Origin: Pelistega suis
GTDB taxonomy: Bacteria; Pseudomonadota; Gammaproteobacteria; Burkholderiales; Burkholderiaceae_B
Assembly (NCBI RefSeq): GCF_013133795.1
Contig: NZ_JABGBN010000008.1
Location: 60,455 to 124,454 of the forward strand
DNA length: 64,000 nt
Reading direction: 5' to 3'
The notes beneath the pieces were generated by a model. It did no database searches and was not told the origin of the DNA. It saw only the letters and a list, made by a program, of their open reading frames with translations. The translations under genes were made by a program, and so were the position numbers. Each line of letters opens with the position of its first letter. Position 1 is the stretch's first letter. Shown one piece after another: positions 1-8,635 of the stretch.

Positions 1-1
1 A

Positions 2-1045
2 TGGCCGGGTGAGCAAGCCAATATGATTCTAGATGACGGCGGTGATGCGACCACCTTATTACATTTAGGCTCAAAGGCAGAGAAAGATATTTCGGTGTTG
101 GATAATCCACAGAGCGAAGAAGAGCGTATTTTGTTTGCAGCTATTCGTGCGAAATTAGCAGAAGATGCAACATGGTATTCAACACGTTTAGCACAGATTA
201 AAGGTGTGACCGAGGAAACGACCACAGGTGTTCATCGCCTTTACCAAATGGCTCAAAAGGGTGAGTTGCGTATTCCAGCGATTAATGTCAATGATTCTGT
301 GACGAAGTCAAAATTTGATAACTTGTACGGTTGTCGTGAATCATTAGTGGACGGTATTAAACGCGCGACCGATGTGATGGTGGCTGGTAAGGTGGCTGTG
401 GTTGTCGGTTTTGGTGATGTGGGTAAAGGTTGTGCTCAAGCATTAGCCGCATTACGTGCTCAGGTGTGGGTATGTGAAATTGACCCAATTTGTGCGTTAC
501 AAGCCTCTATGGAAGGCTATAAAGTCGTCACAATGGAAGAGGCGGCGGATAAAGCCGATATTTTTGTCACAGCAACAGGCAACTACAACGTGATTACTCG
601 TGCACATATGGAAAAAATGAAAAATGAAGCCATCGTGTGTAATATTGGTCACTTTGATAATGAAATCGAAGTTTCTGCTTTAGAGGATTTGCAGTGGGAA
701 GAGATTAAACCACAAGTGGATCATGTCATTTTCCCTGATGGTAAGCGTATTATTCTCTTAGCTAAAGGTCGTTTAGTCAATCTTGGTTGTGCGACAGGAC
801 ACCCATCTTTTGTGATGTCAGCATCATTTACTAATCAAACCATTGCTCAGATTGAGTTATTTACGCGTGGTGAACATTATGAATCAGGTAAAGTGTATGT
901 TTTACCAAAACATTTAGATGAGAAAGTCGCGCGTTTACACTTGAAAAAACTTGGTGTGAATTTATCGAAACTTTCACAAAAACAAGCTGACTATATCGGC
1001 GTTTCTGTGGATGGTCCTTATAAACCAGATCACTACCGTTACTAA
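2..1045 (+). CDS. ahcY: S-adenosylhomocysteine hydrolase (5'-truncated by window edge)
   Basis: Adenosylhomocysteinase reversibly splits S-adenosylhomocysteine into adenosine and homocysteine, clearing the product of SAM-dependent methylation in the cytoplasm. The reading frame is open from base 2 and runs through [12 protein letters not shown] without needing the ATG at 23, so that ATG is internal and the true start lies left of the window. Only about 347 of the usual 465 or so residues are present. Visible hallmarks are the NAD-binding Rossmann loop [11 protein letters not shown] (about bases 391-432), the SVTKSKFDN catalytic stretch, and the conserved C-terminus KPDHYRY that completes the neighbouring subunit's cofactor site. 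The next gene, metF, follows one base after the stop, so the two form a methyl-cycle operon. In many beta-proteobacteria ahcY is preceded by an SAH riboswitch, but that region is outside the window. Confidence 0.97.
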   Translation, partial: WPGEQANMILDDGGDATTLLHLGSKAEKDISVLDNPQSEEERILFAAIRAKLAEDATWYSTRLAQIKGVTEETTTGVHRLYQMAQKGELRIPAINVNDSVTKSKFDNLYGCRESLVDGIKRATDVMVAGKVAVVVGFGDVGKGCAQALAALRAQVWVCEIDPICALQASMEGYKVVTMEEAADKADIFVTATGNYNVITRAHMEKMKNEAIVCNIGHFDNEIEVSALEDLQWEEIKPQVDHVIFPDGKRIILLAKGRLVNLGCATGHPSFVMSASFTNQTIAQIELFTRGEHYESGKVYVLPKHLDEKVARLHLKKLGVNLSKLSQKQADYIGVSVDGPYKPDHYRY

Positions 1046-1046
1046 G

Positions 1047-1883
1047 ATGAGTCGTCAGAATTTTTTTAGCCTAGAGTTCTTTCCGCCTCGTGATGAGGCG
1101 GCGAGAGAACGATTGCAACAAACTACACAGGAGCTTTTGGCTGTCGAGCCTGATTACTTTAGTGTAACGTTTGGTGCGGGTGGTTCAACACAGGACGGTA
1201 CGATAGAAACCGTCCGTATGTTAAAAGCACAAGGGCTTGAGGCAGTTCCACATTTATCGTGTATTGGTAATAAACCCGAACAGATTCTAGCGATTGTAGA
1301 GCAGTTCAAGCAGATGGGTGTTAAAAAAATCGTCACGCTACGTGGTGATTTGCCTTCAGGTATGGGCTTGATGGACAATAGCTTGCGCTATGCGAGTGAT
1401 TTAGTTGCACTGATTCGTCAGCATTATGACGATTACTTCCATCTTGAAGTCGCCGCTTATCCAGAAATGCATCCGCAAGCGCAGTCGCCAAGCGATGATT
1501 TGGCACATTTCATTACTAAGGTTAAGGCGGGTGCGAATAGTGCTATCACCCAGTATTTCTATAATGCTGATGCTTATTTTGATTTTGTAGAGCGGTTACA
1601 AGCTAAAGGTGTTGATATCCCTGTTGTTGCGGGTATTATGCCGATTACAAACTTCTCACAGTTAAGCCGTTTTTCACAAATGTGCGGCGCAGAAATCCCA
1701 CGTTGGATTCGTTTGCGTTTAGCCGAGTTTGGTGATGATCGTGCTTCTATTAAAGCATTTGGTACGGAAGTGGTGACAGAGCTGTGTCAGAAATTAATAG
1801 ATCATGGTGTTCCGGGTATTCATTTTTATACCTTGAATCAATCAGCAGCGACATTAGCGATTTGGCGTAATTTGACGATATAG
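1047..1883 (+). CDS. metF: 5,10-methylenetetrahydrofolate reductase
   Basis: MetF is an FAD enzyme that reduces 5,10-methylene-THF to 5-methyl-THF, the methyl donor for methionine synthase. The 278-residue product is close to the usual size. It begins MSRQNFFSLEFFPPRD, containing the EFFPPR motif whose Glu is the proton donor. Also visible are VTLRGDLP, the AAYPEMHP stretch and GIMPI, all typical of the TIM barrel. I chose ATG 1047, one base after the ahcY stop; the longer reading from GTG 1011 would overlap ahcY and lacks family similarity. Co-transcription with ahcY joins methionine regeneration to homocysteine release. A strong hairpin terminator follows at 1929. Confidence 0.96.
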   Translation: MSRQNFFSLEFFPPRDEAARERLQQTTQELLAVEPDYFSVTFGAGGSTQDGTIETVRMLKAQGLEAVPHLSCIGNKPEQILAIVEQFKQMGVKKIVTLRGDLPSGMGLMDNSLRYASDLVALIRQHYDDYFHLEVAAYPEMHPQAQSPSDDLAHFITKVKAGANSAITQYFYNADAYFDFVERLQAKGVDIPVVAGIMPITNFSQLSRFSQMCGAEIPRWIRLRLAEFGDDRASIKAFGTEVVTELCQKLIDHGVPGIHFYTLNQSAATLAIWRNLTI

Positions 1884-1928
1884 CTTGAGCGTATGTTTCT
1901 CGCATAATAGTATTTAGTGAGTGCTGTC

Positions 1929-1973
1929 AATAAGGCAAGAATATCCTATGATATTTTTGTCTTATTGTTTTTT
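1929..1973 (+). terminator. Rho-independent terminator of ahcY-metF
   Basis: A 17-bp stem (1929-1945 with 1950-1966, two G-U pairs) closes on a CTAT loop and is followed at 1968 by a run of T. It lies 45 bp after the metF stop and separates the methyl-cycle operon from the small regulator gene downstream. Confidence 0.85.
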
Positions 1974-2020
1974 AACTTGTTGATTTGTTAGAGTATTGTC
2001 TAAAAAGAGAGGGCAGTAAT

Positions 2021-2227
2021 ATGCAAATAAAACAAGTGCTTTGTGATTTAACTCCTCGCGAAATACAAGTGATGTGGCTTATCTCCCGAGGATTCCCTAA
2101 TAAGATTTGTGCCATGAAATTAGGTTGTTCGATTCGAACAATAGAAGCTCATCGTGCCAGTATCTTTAAAAAACTTCATGTTAAAAATGCGGTTGAGCTA
2201 GTGGCTATGCTGGCGCGCTACAGGTAA
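2021..2227 (+). CDS. Stand-alone LuxR/GerE-type helix-turn-helix protein
   Basis: This 68-residue protein consists almost only of a LuxR C-terminal (GerE) DNA-binding domain. LTPREIQVMWLISRG opens the four-helix domain, and SIRTIEAHRASIFKKL is the recognition helix region with the usual TVxxHRxxIxxKL pattern, ending NAVELVAMLA. No receiver or ligand-binding domain is present. I chose ATG 2021 because AGAGAGGG lies about 8 bases upstream; an in-frame TTG at 1985 would add 12 unconvincing residues. It sits 4 bases upstream of the prepilin-peptidase-like gene, so the two are likely co-transcribed. It probably binds DNA as a dimer; target and signal are unknown. It could be a remnant of a full response regulator. 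Confidence 0.8.
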   Translation: MQIKQVLCDLTPREIQVMWLISRGFPNKICAMKLGCSIRTIEAHRASIFKKLHVKNAVELVAMLARYR

Positions 2228-2231
2228 TCGC

Positions 2232-2870
2232 ATGATGATACAGATATTTATCGACGGCATATTAATTGTTGTTTTTACCTATCTTTTATGTTGGTATCGT
2301 TTCTTTATTTATCATTGCTATTGCCAGTTTCCTCGACACGTTTATTTTTATCAGCATAAGACCTACCAAAGAAGCTCTTCTTATCGCAGCCTATTGTTCT
2401 GGGCAATACTTTATATGCTTATTTGGAGCTATGCTTTGCCATTGACGATTACAGTGCCGTTGGGTGTGCTATTCGGGCTATATAGCTTTTTTGTATTGGT
2501 ATCGAGTCTAGATTTTAAGTTGCGACTACTTCCCTTGCGCTTGTTATGTGGTCTAGCATTATTCATTGTGACTTATCGTTATGCGTTCAATCAGACGATA
2601 TTCTGGGAGAGTCAAATACAAATGGGGTTGATGAGCGGTTTACTATGGTATATCACTCGCCAAGGTATAGGTCTTGCGGATATTTATTTACTGCTTATTT
2701 TGAGCTTCTTATTTCCCATGGATAGGTGGTTATGGCTAATGCTTCTTGCTACATTGATGGGATTGTCCTATGTGCTTATGTTAAGATTAACGCAGATGAG
2801 TAGCGTTCAGTCCATTGCTTTTGCGCCTTGGATTTGTTTGTCTGCTTGGTTAATATTATTGCTTACATAG
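2232..2870 (+). CDS. Reduced prepilin peptidase-like membrane protein (PilD position)
   Basis: A 212-residue polytopic membrane protein with about six hydrophobic segments. It resembles the A24 aspartic prepilin peptidase core. SSLDFKLRLLP carries Asp94 in the place of the first catalytic Asp. GIGLADIYLL carries Asp150 where the second lies in the GxGD motif, although the second Gly is Ala here. AFAPWICLSAW resembles the usual FAPFLALG end. The N-terminal methylase domain with its paired CxxC motifs is absent, and the protein is shorter than the usual 270-290 residues. It precedes coaE and zapD, exactly where pilD sits in beta- and gamma-proteobacteria, so I infer a reduced PilD. No pilin, pilB or pilC gene is adjacent. 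Whether it still cleaves prepilins cannot be told from sequence. Confidence 0.65.
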   Translation: MMIQIFIDGILIVVFTYLLCWYRFFIYHCYCQFPRHVYFYQHKTYQRSSSYRSLLFWAILYMLIWSYALPLTITVPLGVLFGLYSFFVLVSSLDFKLRLLPLRLLCGLALFIVTYRYAFNQTIFWESQIQMGLMSGLLWYITRQGIGLADIYLLLILSFLFPMDRWLWLMLLATLMGLSYVLMLRLTQMSSVQSIAFAPWICLSAWLILLLT

Positions 2871-2877
2871 GCATTAA

Positions 2878-3501
2878 ATGGAATATCAACGCGTATTTAT
2901 TGGGTTAACGGGTGGTATTGGCTCTGGAAAATCAACGGTTTCAAAAATGTTAGCCGATAAAGGCATTGCGATTGTGGATGCAGATAAAATTTCTAGAGAG
3001 CTAACACATGCGAATGGTTTAGCTATTCCTGCTATTCGAGAGGTTTTTGGCGATGAGGTGATTACCGAGGATAATGCTTTAAATCGTGCGGTGATGAGAG
3101 GGATTGTCTTTTCTCGTCCTGAAGCCAAAAAGACATTGGAGGGGATTATGCACCCCTTGATTCGTGAGCAGATGATTGAGCAGGCCTTGTCAGCTCAAGA
3201 AAGTCCTTATATTGTTTTTGATATTCCACTATTGATTGAGTCAGTTGATCGTTATCGTTCATGGTTAACGCGCATTTGTGTGGTGGACTGTGAGGAGGAG
3301 ACGCAAATTGCACGTGTCCAAGCACGCAATGGCTTGAGTCGAGAAGAGGTGTTACATATTTTGCGAAATCAAGCGACAAGAGAAGAGCGAAAACGTTATG
3401 CTGATGATATGATTAACAATGGAAATATGATAAATTTAAGTATGTTAGCCGAACAAGTTAATCATTTACATCACCAATGGTTAGCATTACATACTGCCTA
3501 A
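2878..3501 (+). CDS. coaE: Dephospho-CoA kinase
   Basis: CoaE phosphorylates the 3'-hydroxyl of the ribose in dephospho-CoA, the last step of coenzyme A synthesis. The 207-residue cytoplasmic protein starts EYQRVFIGLTGGIGSGKST, giving a Walker A loop at about residues 12-19, followed by IVDADKISREL with the substrate-binding Asp. The C-terminal part contains the lid helix NGLSREEVLHILRNQ. Length matches the family. ATG 2878 lies 7 bases after the preceding stop. It belongs to the conserved pilD-coaE-zapD cluster and shares its transcript. Confidence 0.95.
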   Translation: MEYQRVFIGLTGGIGSGKSTVSKMLADKGIAIVDADKISRELTHANGLAIPAIREVFGDEVITEDNALNRAVMRGIVFSRPEAKKTLEGIMHPLIREQMIEQALSAQESPYIVFDIPLLIESVDRYRSWLTRICVVDCEEETQIARVQARNGLSREEVLHILRNQATREERKRYADDMINNGNMINLSMLAEQVNHLHHQWLALHTA

Positions 3502-3510
3502 GAGACGACA

Positions 3511-4266
3511 TTGATTTTATACGAACATCCCTTTAATGAAAGGACGCGTTTTATGATTCGTTTGGAGTATATCTTCAAACAATTATTTGCGTTTGGTCAG
3601 AGCCTCTCTACTGATAATCAGCATGTGGCTTTTGCGACCTTATTTCAATTAATGGATGTCTGTGATCGAGGAGATTGTCGTAATTGGGTATTACAGGAAA
3701 TTGAAAAGCAAAAGCAGAGTTTAGAGGCCTATCGTCATTTTCCTGAAGTGAATCTTAAGGCCTTAGATGAAACTACAGAACGATTAGATAAGGTTGCCAA
3801 AACGCTTGCCAATGCGAGTAAATTAGGTAGTCATATCCGTGAGAATGAGTGGTTATTGACTTTAAAAAACCGTTTTTTGACACCCGGTGCGACATCAGCC
3901 ATGGATTTTCCTGCCTATGCGGCATGGATGAGTGGTCATGAATTAGAGCGTCAGCATGTGCTTCAAGAGCTGATTCAACCTTTTATGCCCTTATATGATG
4001 CTATTCATGAGAATTTACTTGTTCTTAGAGAGGCTGCTGTGCCAAATATGGAAAGTAGCAAACCTAATGGTGTTTTTGAAAAATCAATTGGGGGCAAGGT
4101 CTACCAAATGGCACGTGTTTGGGTGCCAGAGGGTAAACGAATCTATCCTGAAATTAGTGGCAATAAACATGTTGTGATGATTCGTTTTTTTCAAATCAAT
4201 GAGCATTTTCGTCATCATTTAGTGAAGGAAGCGGTGGGTTTTAAAATGGCACTCTGCCAGTTATAA
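3511..4266 (+). CDS. zapD: Cell division protein ZapD
   Basis: ZapD (YacF, DUF1342) cross-links FtsZ filaments and helps Z-ring assembly at midcell. The 251-residue soluble, mostly helical protein opens ILYEHPFNERTRFMIRLEYIF, which matches the family's YEHPLNERxRxxLRLE opening. The start must be TTG 3511: the frame is closed upstream by the TAA that ends coaE (3499-3501), and the family motif begins one residue after the TTG. The C-terminal beta region (KVYQMARVWVP, VMIRFFQIN) fits ZapD. The usual next gene of this cluster, the zinc protein yacG, is absent; the efflux operon follows instead. Confidence 0.92.
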   Translation: MILYEHPFNERTRFMIRLEYIFKQLFAFGQSLSTDNQHVAFATLFQLMDVCDRGDCRNWVLQEIEKQKQSLEAYRHFPEVNLKALDETTERLDKVAKTLANASKLGSHIRENEWLLTLKNRFLTPGATSAMDFPAYAAWMSGHELERQHVLQELIQPFMPLYDAIHENLLVLREAAVPNMESSKPNGVFEKSIGGKVYQMARVWVPEGKRIYPEISGNKHVVMIRFFQINEHFRHHLVKEAVGFKMALCQL

Positions 4267-4355
4267 CCCTAAGCGACGACAAAAGCTAAAAGCGTATTAA
4301 ATTTTGTTTCAAAACATTGCCTATTAACCATTCTTAGCGTTAAATAAGCGACAAT

Positions 4356-4381
4356 ATTGAAAAATATACTCATTTTTCAAT
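4356..4381 (+). promoter_or_regulatory. Perfect 10-bp inverted repeat abutting the mdtA start codon
   Basis: ATTGAAAAAT (4356-4365) and ATTTTTCAAT (4372-4381) form a perfect inverted repeat with a 6-base spacer, ending one base before the mdtA ATG. No Shine-Dalgarno sequence is visible there. It may be a repressor operator or an mRNA hairpin that limits translation of the efflux operon. Confidence 0.5.
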
Positions 4382-4382
4382 T

Positions 4383-5561
4383 ATGCGCACATTGCTTAAA
4401 TTATTACTACTGGCTCTTATCATTGGGGGAGCCAGTTATTATTATTTTTTCCCATCGTCAATATCAGGTTCTACTGAGTCCTCCTCCTCAAGTAATTCGT
4501 CTGGTGGTGCTGTCGCCACAGGCAGTAGAGAGCCAAGAGGAGGCATGGGAGCGATGAGTACTTTAGTAAAAGTCACACATGCTTATCCATCGGCTATTCA
4601 GGAAGTCGTGAGTAGTTTAGGGACGGTCATTCCATCACAGTCGGTGACGGTACGTAGTCAAGTTGATGGTATTTTGCAAGCTATTTTATTTGAAGAAGGT
4701 CAATTAGTTAAAAAGGGTGATGTCTTGGCAAAGATTGACCCGCGAACTTATCAAGCGGCATTAGATCAAGCAAAAGGCTCATTAGCACAGAATATGGCGA
4801 AGTTAAATAATGCTCGTCAGGATTTAAAACGTTATCAAACCTTATTCAAACAAGACTCTATTGCACGACAAGAGGTGGATACACAGCAAGCTTTGGTGCG
4901 TGAATATGAAGCCAATCAAAAGACATTACAAGCTGCAGTAGAGCAGGCAGAGCTTAATTTAGGTTATACATCTGTTGTGGCTCCTATCGATGGTCGACTA
5001 GGCTTGCGGACGGTTGATGTAGGCAATTTAATTACCGCCAATAGTACAGAGGGTTTGGTGGTTATTACACAGACACAACCTATTGATGTTAGTTTTGCGA
5101 TTCCTGATAGTTATATTGATAAGGTGGCAAAGGCCTTTTATGCGGGAAAAAAATTGAGCGTAGGTATTTCGAGCAAAGATAATTCGAGAGAGCTAGCGCA
5201 GGGCGTATTAGTGTCTATGGATAACCAAGTAGATAGCACGACCGGTACGGTTAAACTAAAGGCGCGTTTTGATAATCAAGATTATCAGCTGTTCCCTAAT
5301 CAATTTGTGAATGCAAAAATTGTATTACAAGACATTCAGGGAGCCTTGGTTTTGAGTAATGATGCGATTCAATACAATAACGAAGGGGCATTTGTGTACC
5401 TTGTCCAAGATGATAATACGGTAAAAACACAAGCGATTAGTCTTGGGGTGGTCAATAACGGTTTAACGCAGATTCTTTCAGGACTGAGTGAGACGGATAA
5501 AGTCGTGATAGAGGGATTAGATCGTTTACGTAATGGCAGCAAAGTAGAGATTGTGAAGTGA
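4383..5561 (+). CDS. mdtA: RND efflux periplasmic adaptor subunit (MdtA family)
   Basis: Membrane-fusion protein that bridges the inner-membrane RND pump and the outer-membrane channel. The 392-residue product has an N-terminal membrane anchor (LLKLLLLALIIGGASYYYFF, about residues 4-23), a Ser/Gly-rich linker, a barrel-sandwich half (VRSQVDGILQAILFEEGQLVKKGDVLAKIDP), an alpha-helical hairpin (about residues 120-185), the second lipoyl half (VVAPIDGRLGLRTVDVGNL) and a C-terminal beta-barrel and membrane-proximal domain. It is first in a four-gene operon, and its stop overlaps the next start by 4 bases. Substrate cannot be read from sequence; the MdtABC relatives export bile salts, novobiocin and similar compounds. 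No TetR or two-component regulator gene lies next to it. The ATG is preceded by an inverted repeat rather than an obvious ribosome site. Confidence 0.93.
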   Translation: MRTLLKLLLLALIIGGASYYYFFPSSISGSTESSSSSNSSGGAVATGSREPRGGMGAMSTLVKVTHAYPSAIQEVVSSLGTVIPSQSVTVRSQVDGILQAILFEEGQLVKKGDVLAKIDPRTYQAALDQAKGSLAQNMAKLNNARQDLKRYQTLFKQDSIARQEVDTQQALVREYEANQKTLQAAVEQAELNLGYTSVVAPIDGRLGLRTVDVGNLITANSTEGLVVITQTQPIDVSFAIPDSYIDKVAKAFYAGKKLSVGISSKDNSRELAQGVLVSMDNQVDSTTGTVKLKARFDNQDYQLFPNQFVNAKIVLQDIQGALVLSNDAIQYNNEGAFVYLVQDDNTVKTQAISLGVVNNGLTQILSGLSETDKVVIEGLDRLRNGSKVEIVK

Positions 5562-8500
5562 ATATCTCCAGACAGTTTATTTTAAGACCGGTTGCCACGC
5601 TGTTATTAATGATTGCATTAGTGATGGGTGGTATTCTCGGCTATAAGCAGTTAGCGGTTTCTGCTTTGCCTCAGGTAGATTATCCGACTATTCAGGTCAC
5701 TACGCAATATCCCGGGGCCAGTCCAGAGGTTATGGCCTCTTTGGTCACCAGTCCTTTGGAGCGTCAATTTGGTCAAATGCCGGGATTGACGGTTATGCGC
5801 TCATCAAGCTCAGCAGGCAATTCAGTGATTACGTTGCAGTTTTCACTGAATTTGTCTATGAGCGTCGCAGAACAACAAGTGCAAGCTGCTATTACGGCAG
5901 CGAGCAATTTATTGCCCGCTGATTTGCCCAGCTCCCCTATTTATAGCAAGGTCAATCCAGCAGATACGCCTGTGATGACCTTGGCCATTGTGTCGCATAA
6001 TTTACCTTTGCATGAGGCACGTGACTTAGTTGAAACGCGTATTGCACAAAAAATTGCTCAATTGGACGGTGTAGGTCTATTAAGTATCTCTGGTGGGCAA
6101 AAACCGGCAATACGTGTACAGGTTAATCCTCAAAAATTAGCGAGTAATGGTTTAAGTTTGAATGATATTCGAACGGCTATTGATTCGAATAATATTAATT
6201 CACCCACAGGTAATTTTGACGGTCCACAACGTTCAACAACGGTTTATGCTGATGGACAGTTACGTACGCCAGAACAATATAAAGAGCTTATTCTTACTTA
6301 CAACAATGGTGCAGCATTGCGCCTAAAAGATGTTGCAGACGTAGTCAGTGATGCAGAAGATATTCGTCAAGCGGCTTGGTTTGGTCAGCAGCCAGCTTTG
6401 CTGTTGAATATTCAGCGTCAACCTAATGCCAATGTGATTGAAGTTGCTCAAAAAGTACAACAACTCTTGCCTAGCTTGCGTCAGAGCTTACCCAATACGA
6501 TTGAAATTGATGTGGTATCGGATAGAACCATTTCTGTAAAACAATCCATTACCCATGTTCAAAATGAAATGATGATGGCGATTGCATTGGTGGTATTGGT
6601 CACCTTTGTTTTTTTACGAAGCCTAACAGCAACATTTATTCCTTCGGTGGTGGTGCCGTTATCCATTGTGGGTACGTTCGCTATTATGTATTTTCTGGGC
6701 TATAGCCTAAACAATCTATCGCTAATGGCATTAACGATTGCGACGGGATTTGTCGTTGATGATGCTATTGTGATGATTGAAAATATTGCACGACACATAG
6801 AAGAAGGTGAAAGTCCTTTAAATGCGGCTTTAAAGGGGGCTCAAGAAATTGGATTTACGCTAGTGTCTTTAACTATTTCTCTGATTGCTGTCTTAATTCC
6901 ATTACTGTTTATGGGAGATGTGATTGGGCGCTTATTCCAAGAGTTTGCGGTGACATTAGCCGTGGCGATTTTATTGTCGCTGCTTATTTCCTTAACGCTG
7001 ACGCCTATGCTTTGTGCCTATTTACTAAAAAGCAATGTGTCACATAAAGAGAGTCGTTTGCAATCGGTATTACGAGAAACGATTGATGTGATATACCGAT
7101 GGTATGAAAAAGCATTAAATGTGGTGTTGAGGCATCAAGCCCTTACCTTATTGATTGCGGTAGGAACCTTGGTATTGACGGCGGTTTTGTATCTTGCCAT
7201 CCCGAAAGGTTTTTTTCCTATACAGGATACGGGAATGATCCAGATGGTCACGGAAGCACCACAATCATCTTCGTTTAAGCGTATTTCTGAAAGACAACTT
7301 TCAGTGGTTGCTTTAATTGAGCAAGACCCTGATGTCGCCTCTATTTCTTCTTTTGTCGGTGTGGATAGTTCAAATGCTACATTGAACACAGGGCGTATTT
7401 TGGTCCAATTGCATAATGATCGTGAGCGTAGTTCTGTGCAGGAGGTCATGCAGCGATTACAAGAGAAAGTCGGGCAATTATCCGATATTCAAGTCTATAT
7501 GCAAGCTGTACAAGATTTAACGATTGATACACAAGTTTCTCGGACGCAGTATCAGTTAAGTATGAGTGCAGTAGATGGGGAATTACTTAAAGAATGGGTT
7601 CCTCTAGTGGTTGAACGATTGAAAACCTTACCTGGCTTATGGGGAGTGACGGATAATTTCCAGACCAATGGGTTACAAGTTAGTGTTGAGGTCAACCGCG
7701 AGCTTGCTTCGAGACTCGGTGTGACAATGGCGAGTGTTGATGAGGCTTTATATAACGCCTTTGGTCAGCGATTGGTGTCGACGATTTTTACACAGTCTGC
7801 TCAATATCGTGTGATTCTTGAGGTGGCAGAAGAGTTTAGACAATCGCCAGATAACCTTAACGATATTTATGTCGCCGGTAAAGACGGTATGGTACGTTTA
7901 GATAGTATTGCGACGATTAAGCATGGTGCCATGGAGTTAGAAAAACAGCGACTAGACCAGTTCCCTGCCGCATTAATTTCCTTTAACCTGAGTGAGGGTT
8001 ATGCCTTGTCAGAAGTGGTAGATGATATTTATCAAACCGCAGATACACTTGGGTTACCAAGTAGTGTGAGTCTGCAGTTGCAAGGGTCAGCATTAGCCTT
8101 TGAAAGCTCCTTGACGAATACGCTGTGGTTATTATTGGCGGCAGTCTTTACGATGTATATTGTTTTAGGTGTGTTATACGAGAGTTATATTCATCCTGTC
8201 ACGATTTTATCTACTTTACCGTCTGCAGCGATTGGGGCATTATTGGCATTAATGTTGACCGGACAATCCTTAGATATGATTGGTATTATCGGGATTATTT
8301 TACTCATTGGTATCGTCAAGAAAAATGCCATTATGATGATTGACTTTGCGCTACATGCTGAGCGTGAAGAAAGGTTACCTCCTAAAGACGCTATTCATAA
8401 GGCGGCCTTATTGCGGTTTAGACCGATTTTAATGACAACATTAGCCGCCTTGTTTGGCGCTATTCCTTTGATGCTATCGACAGGCTTAGGGGCTGAGTTA

Positions 8501-8635
8501 AGAGCGCCCTTGGGTTTAGTGTTGGTAGGTGGATTGTTATGTAGTCAGTTATTGACAGTCTTTACGACACCCGTGATTTATTTATTCTTTCACCGTTTTC
8601 AGCGCATGGGAACCCACCAAGCGGGGCAAGAATGA
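5558..8635 (+). CDS. mdtB: RND multidrug efflux transporter subunit (MdtB-like)
   Basis: Inner-membrane proton-driven RND pump of 1025 residues, the normal size for the HAE1 family. It starts with GTG 5558 in a GTGA overlap with the mdtA stop. The N-terminal segment ISRQFILRPVATLLLMIALVMGG is the first transmembrane helix, followed by the periplasmic porter domain. The TM4 proton-relay pair is visible in ATGFVVDDAIVMIENIARHIE, and the second half has IVKKNAIMMIDFALHAE in TM10 with the relay Lys neighbourhood. In MdtABC systems one trimer contains both MdtB and MdtC. The directly following mdtC makes this the B subunit by position. Confidence 0.93.
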   Translation: MNISRQFILRPVATLLLMIALVMGGILGYKQLAVSALPQVDYPTIQVTTQYPGASPEVMASLVTSPLERQFGQMPGLTVMRSSSSAGNSVITLQFSLNLSMSVAEQQVQAAITAASNLLPADLPSSPIYSKVNPADTPVMTLAIVSHNLPLHEARDLVETRIAQKIAQLDGVGLLSISGGQKPAIRVQVNPQKLASNGLSLNDIRTAIDSNNINSPTGNFDGPQRSTTVYADGQLRTPEQYKELILTYNNGAALRLKDVADVVSDAEDIRQAAWFGQQPALLLNIQRQPNANVIEVAQKVQQLLPSLRQSLPNTIEIDVVSDRTISVKQSITHVQNEMMMAIALVVLVTFVFLRSLTATFIPSVVVPLSIVGTFAIMYFLGYSLNNLSLMALTIATGFVVDDAIVMIENIARHIEEGESPLNAALKGAQEIGFTLVSLTISLIAVLIPLLFMGDVIGRLFQEFAVTLAVAILLSLLISLTLTPMLCAYLLKSNVSHKESRLQSVLRETIDVIYRWYEKALNVVLRHQALTLLIAVGTLVLTAVLYLAIPKGFFPIQDTGMIQMVTEAPQSSSFKRISERQLSVVALIEQDPDVASISSFVGVDSSNATLNTGRILVQLHNDRERSSVQEVMQRLQEKVGQLSDIQVYMQAVQDLTIDTQVSRTQYQLSMSAVDGELLKEWVPLVVERLKTLPGLWGVTDNFQTNGLQVSVEVNRELASRLGVTMASVDEALYNAFGQRLVSTIFTQSAQYRVILEVAEEFRQSPDNLNDIYVAGKDGMVRLDSIATIKHGAMELEKQRLDQFPAALISFNLSEGYALSEVVDDIYQTADTLGLPSSVSLQLQGSALAFESSLTNTLWLLLAAVFTMYIVLGVLYESYIHPVTILSTLPSAAIGALLALMLTGQSLDMIGIIGIILLIGIVKKNAIMMIDFALHAEREERLPPKDAIHKAALLRFRPILMTTLAALFGAIPLMLSTGLGAELRAPLGLVLVGGLLCSQLLTVFTTPVIYLFFHRFQRMGTHQAGQE

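Noticed and set aside
23..1045. ATG 23 as the start of ahcY
   Set aside because: The frame stays open to base 2 with family-like residues (ANMILDD), and the family is about 120 residues longer, so the gene is cut by the window edge.
4357..4557. Open frame beginning in the mdtA promoter
   Set aside because: It overlaps mdtA in another frame, and mdtA has clear membrane-anchor and adaptor similarity.
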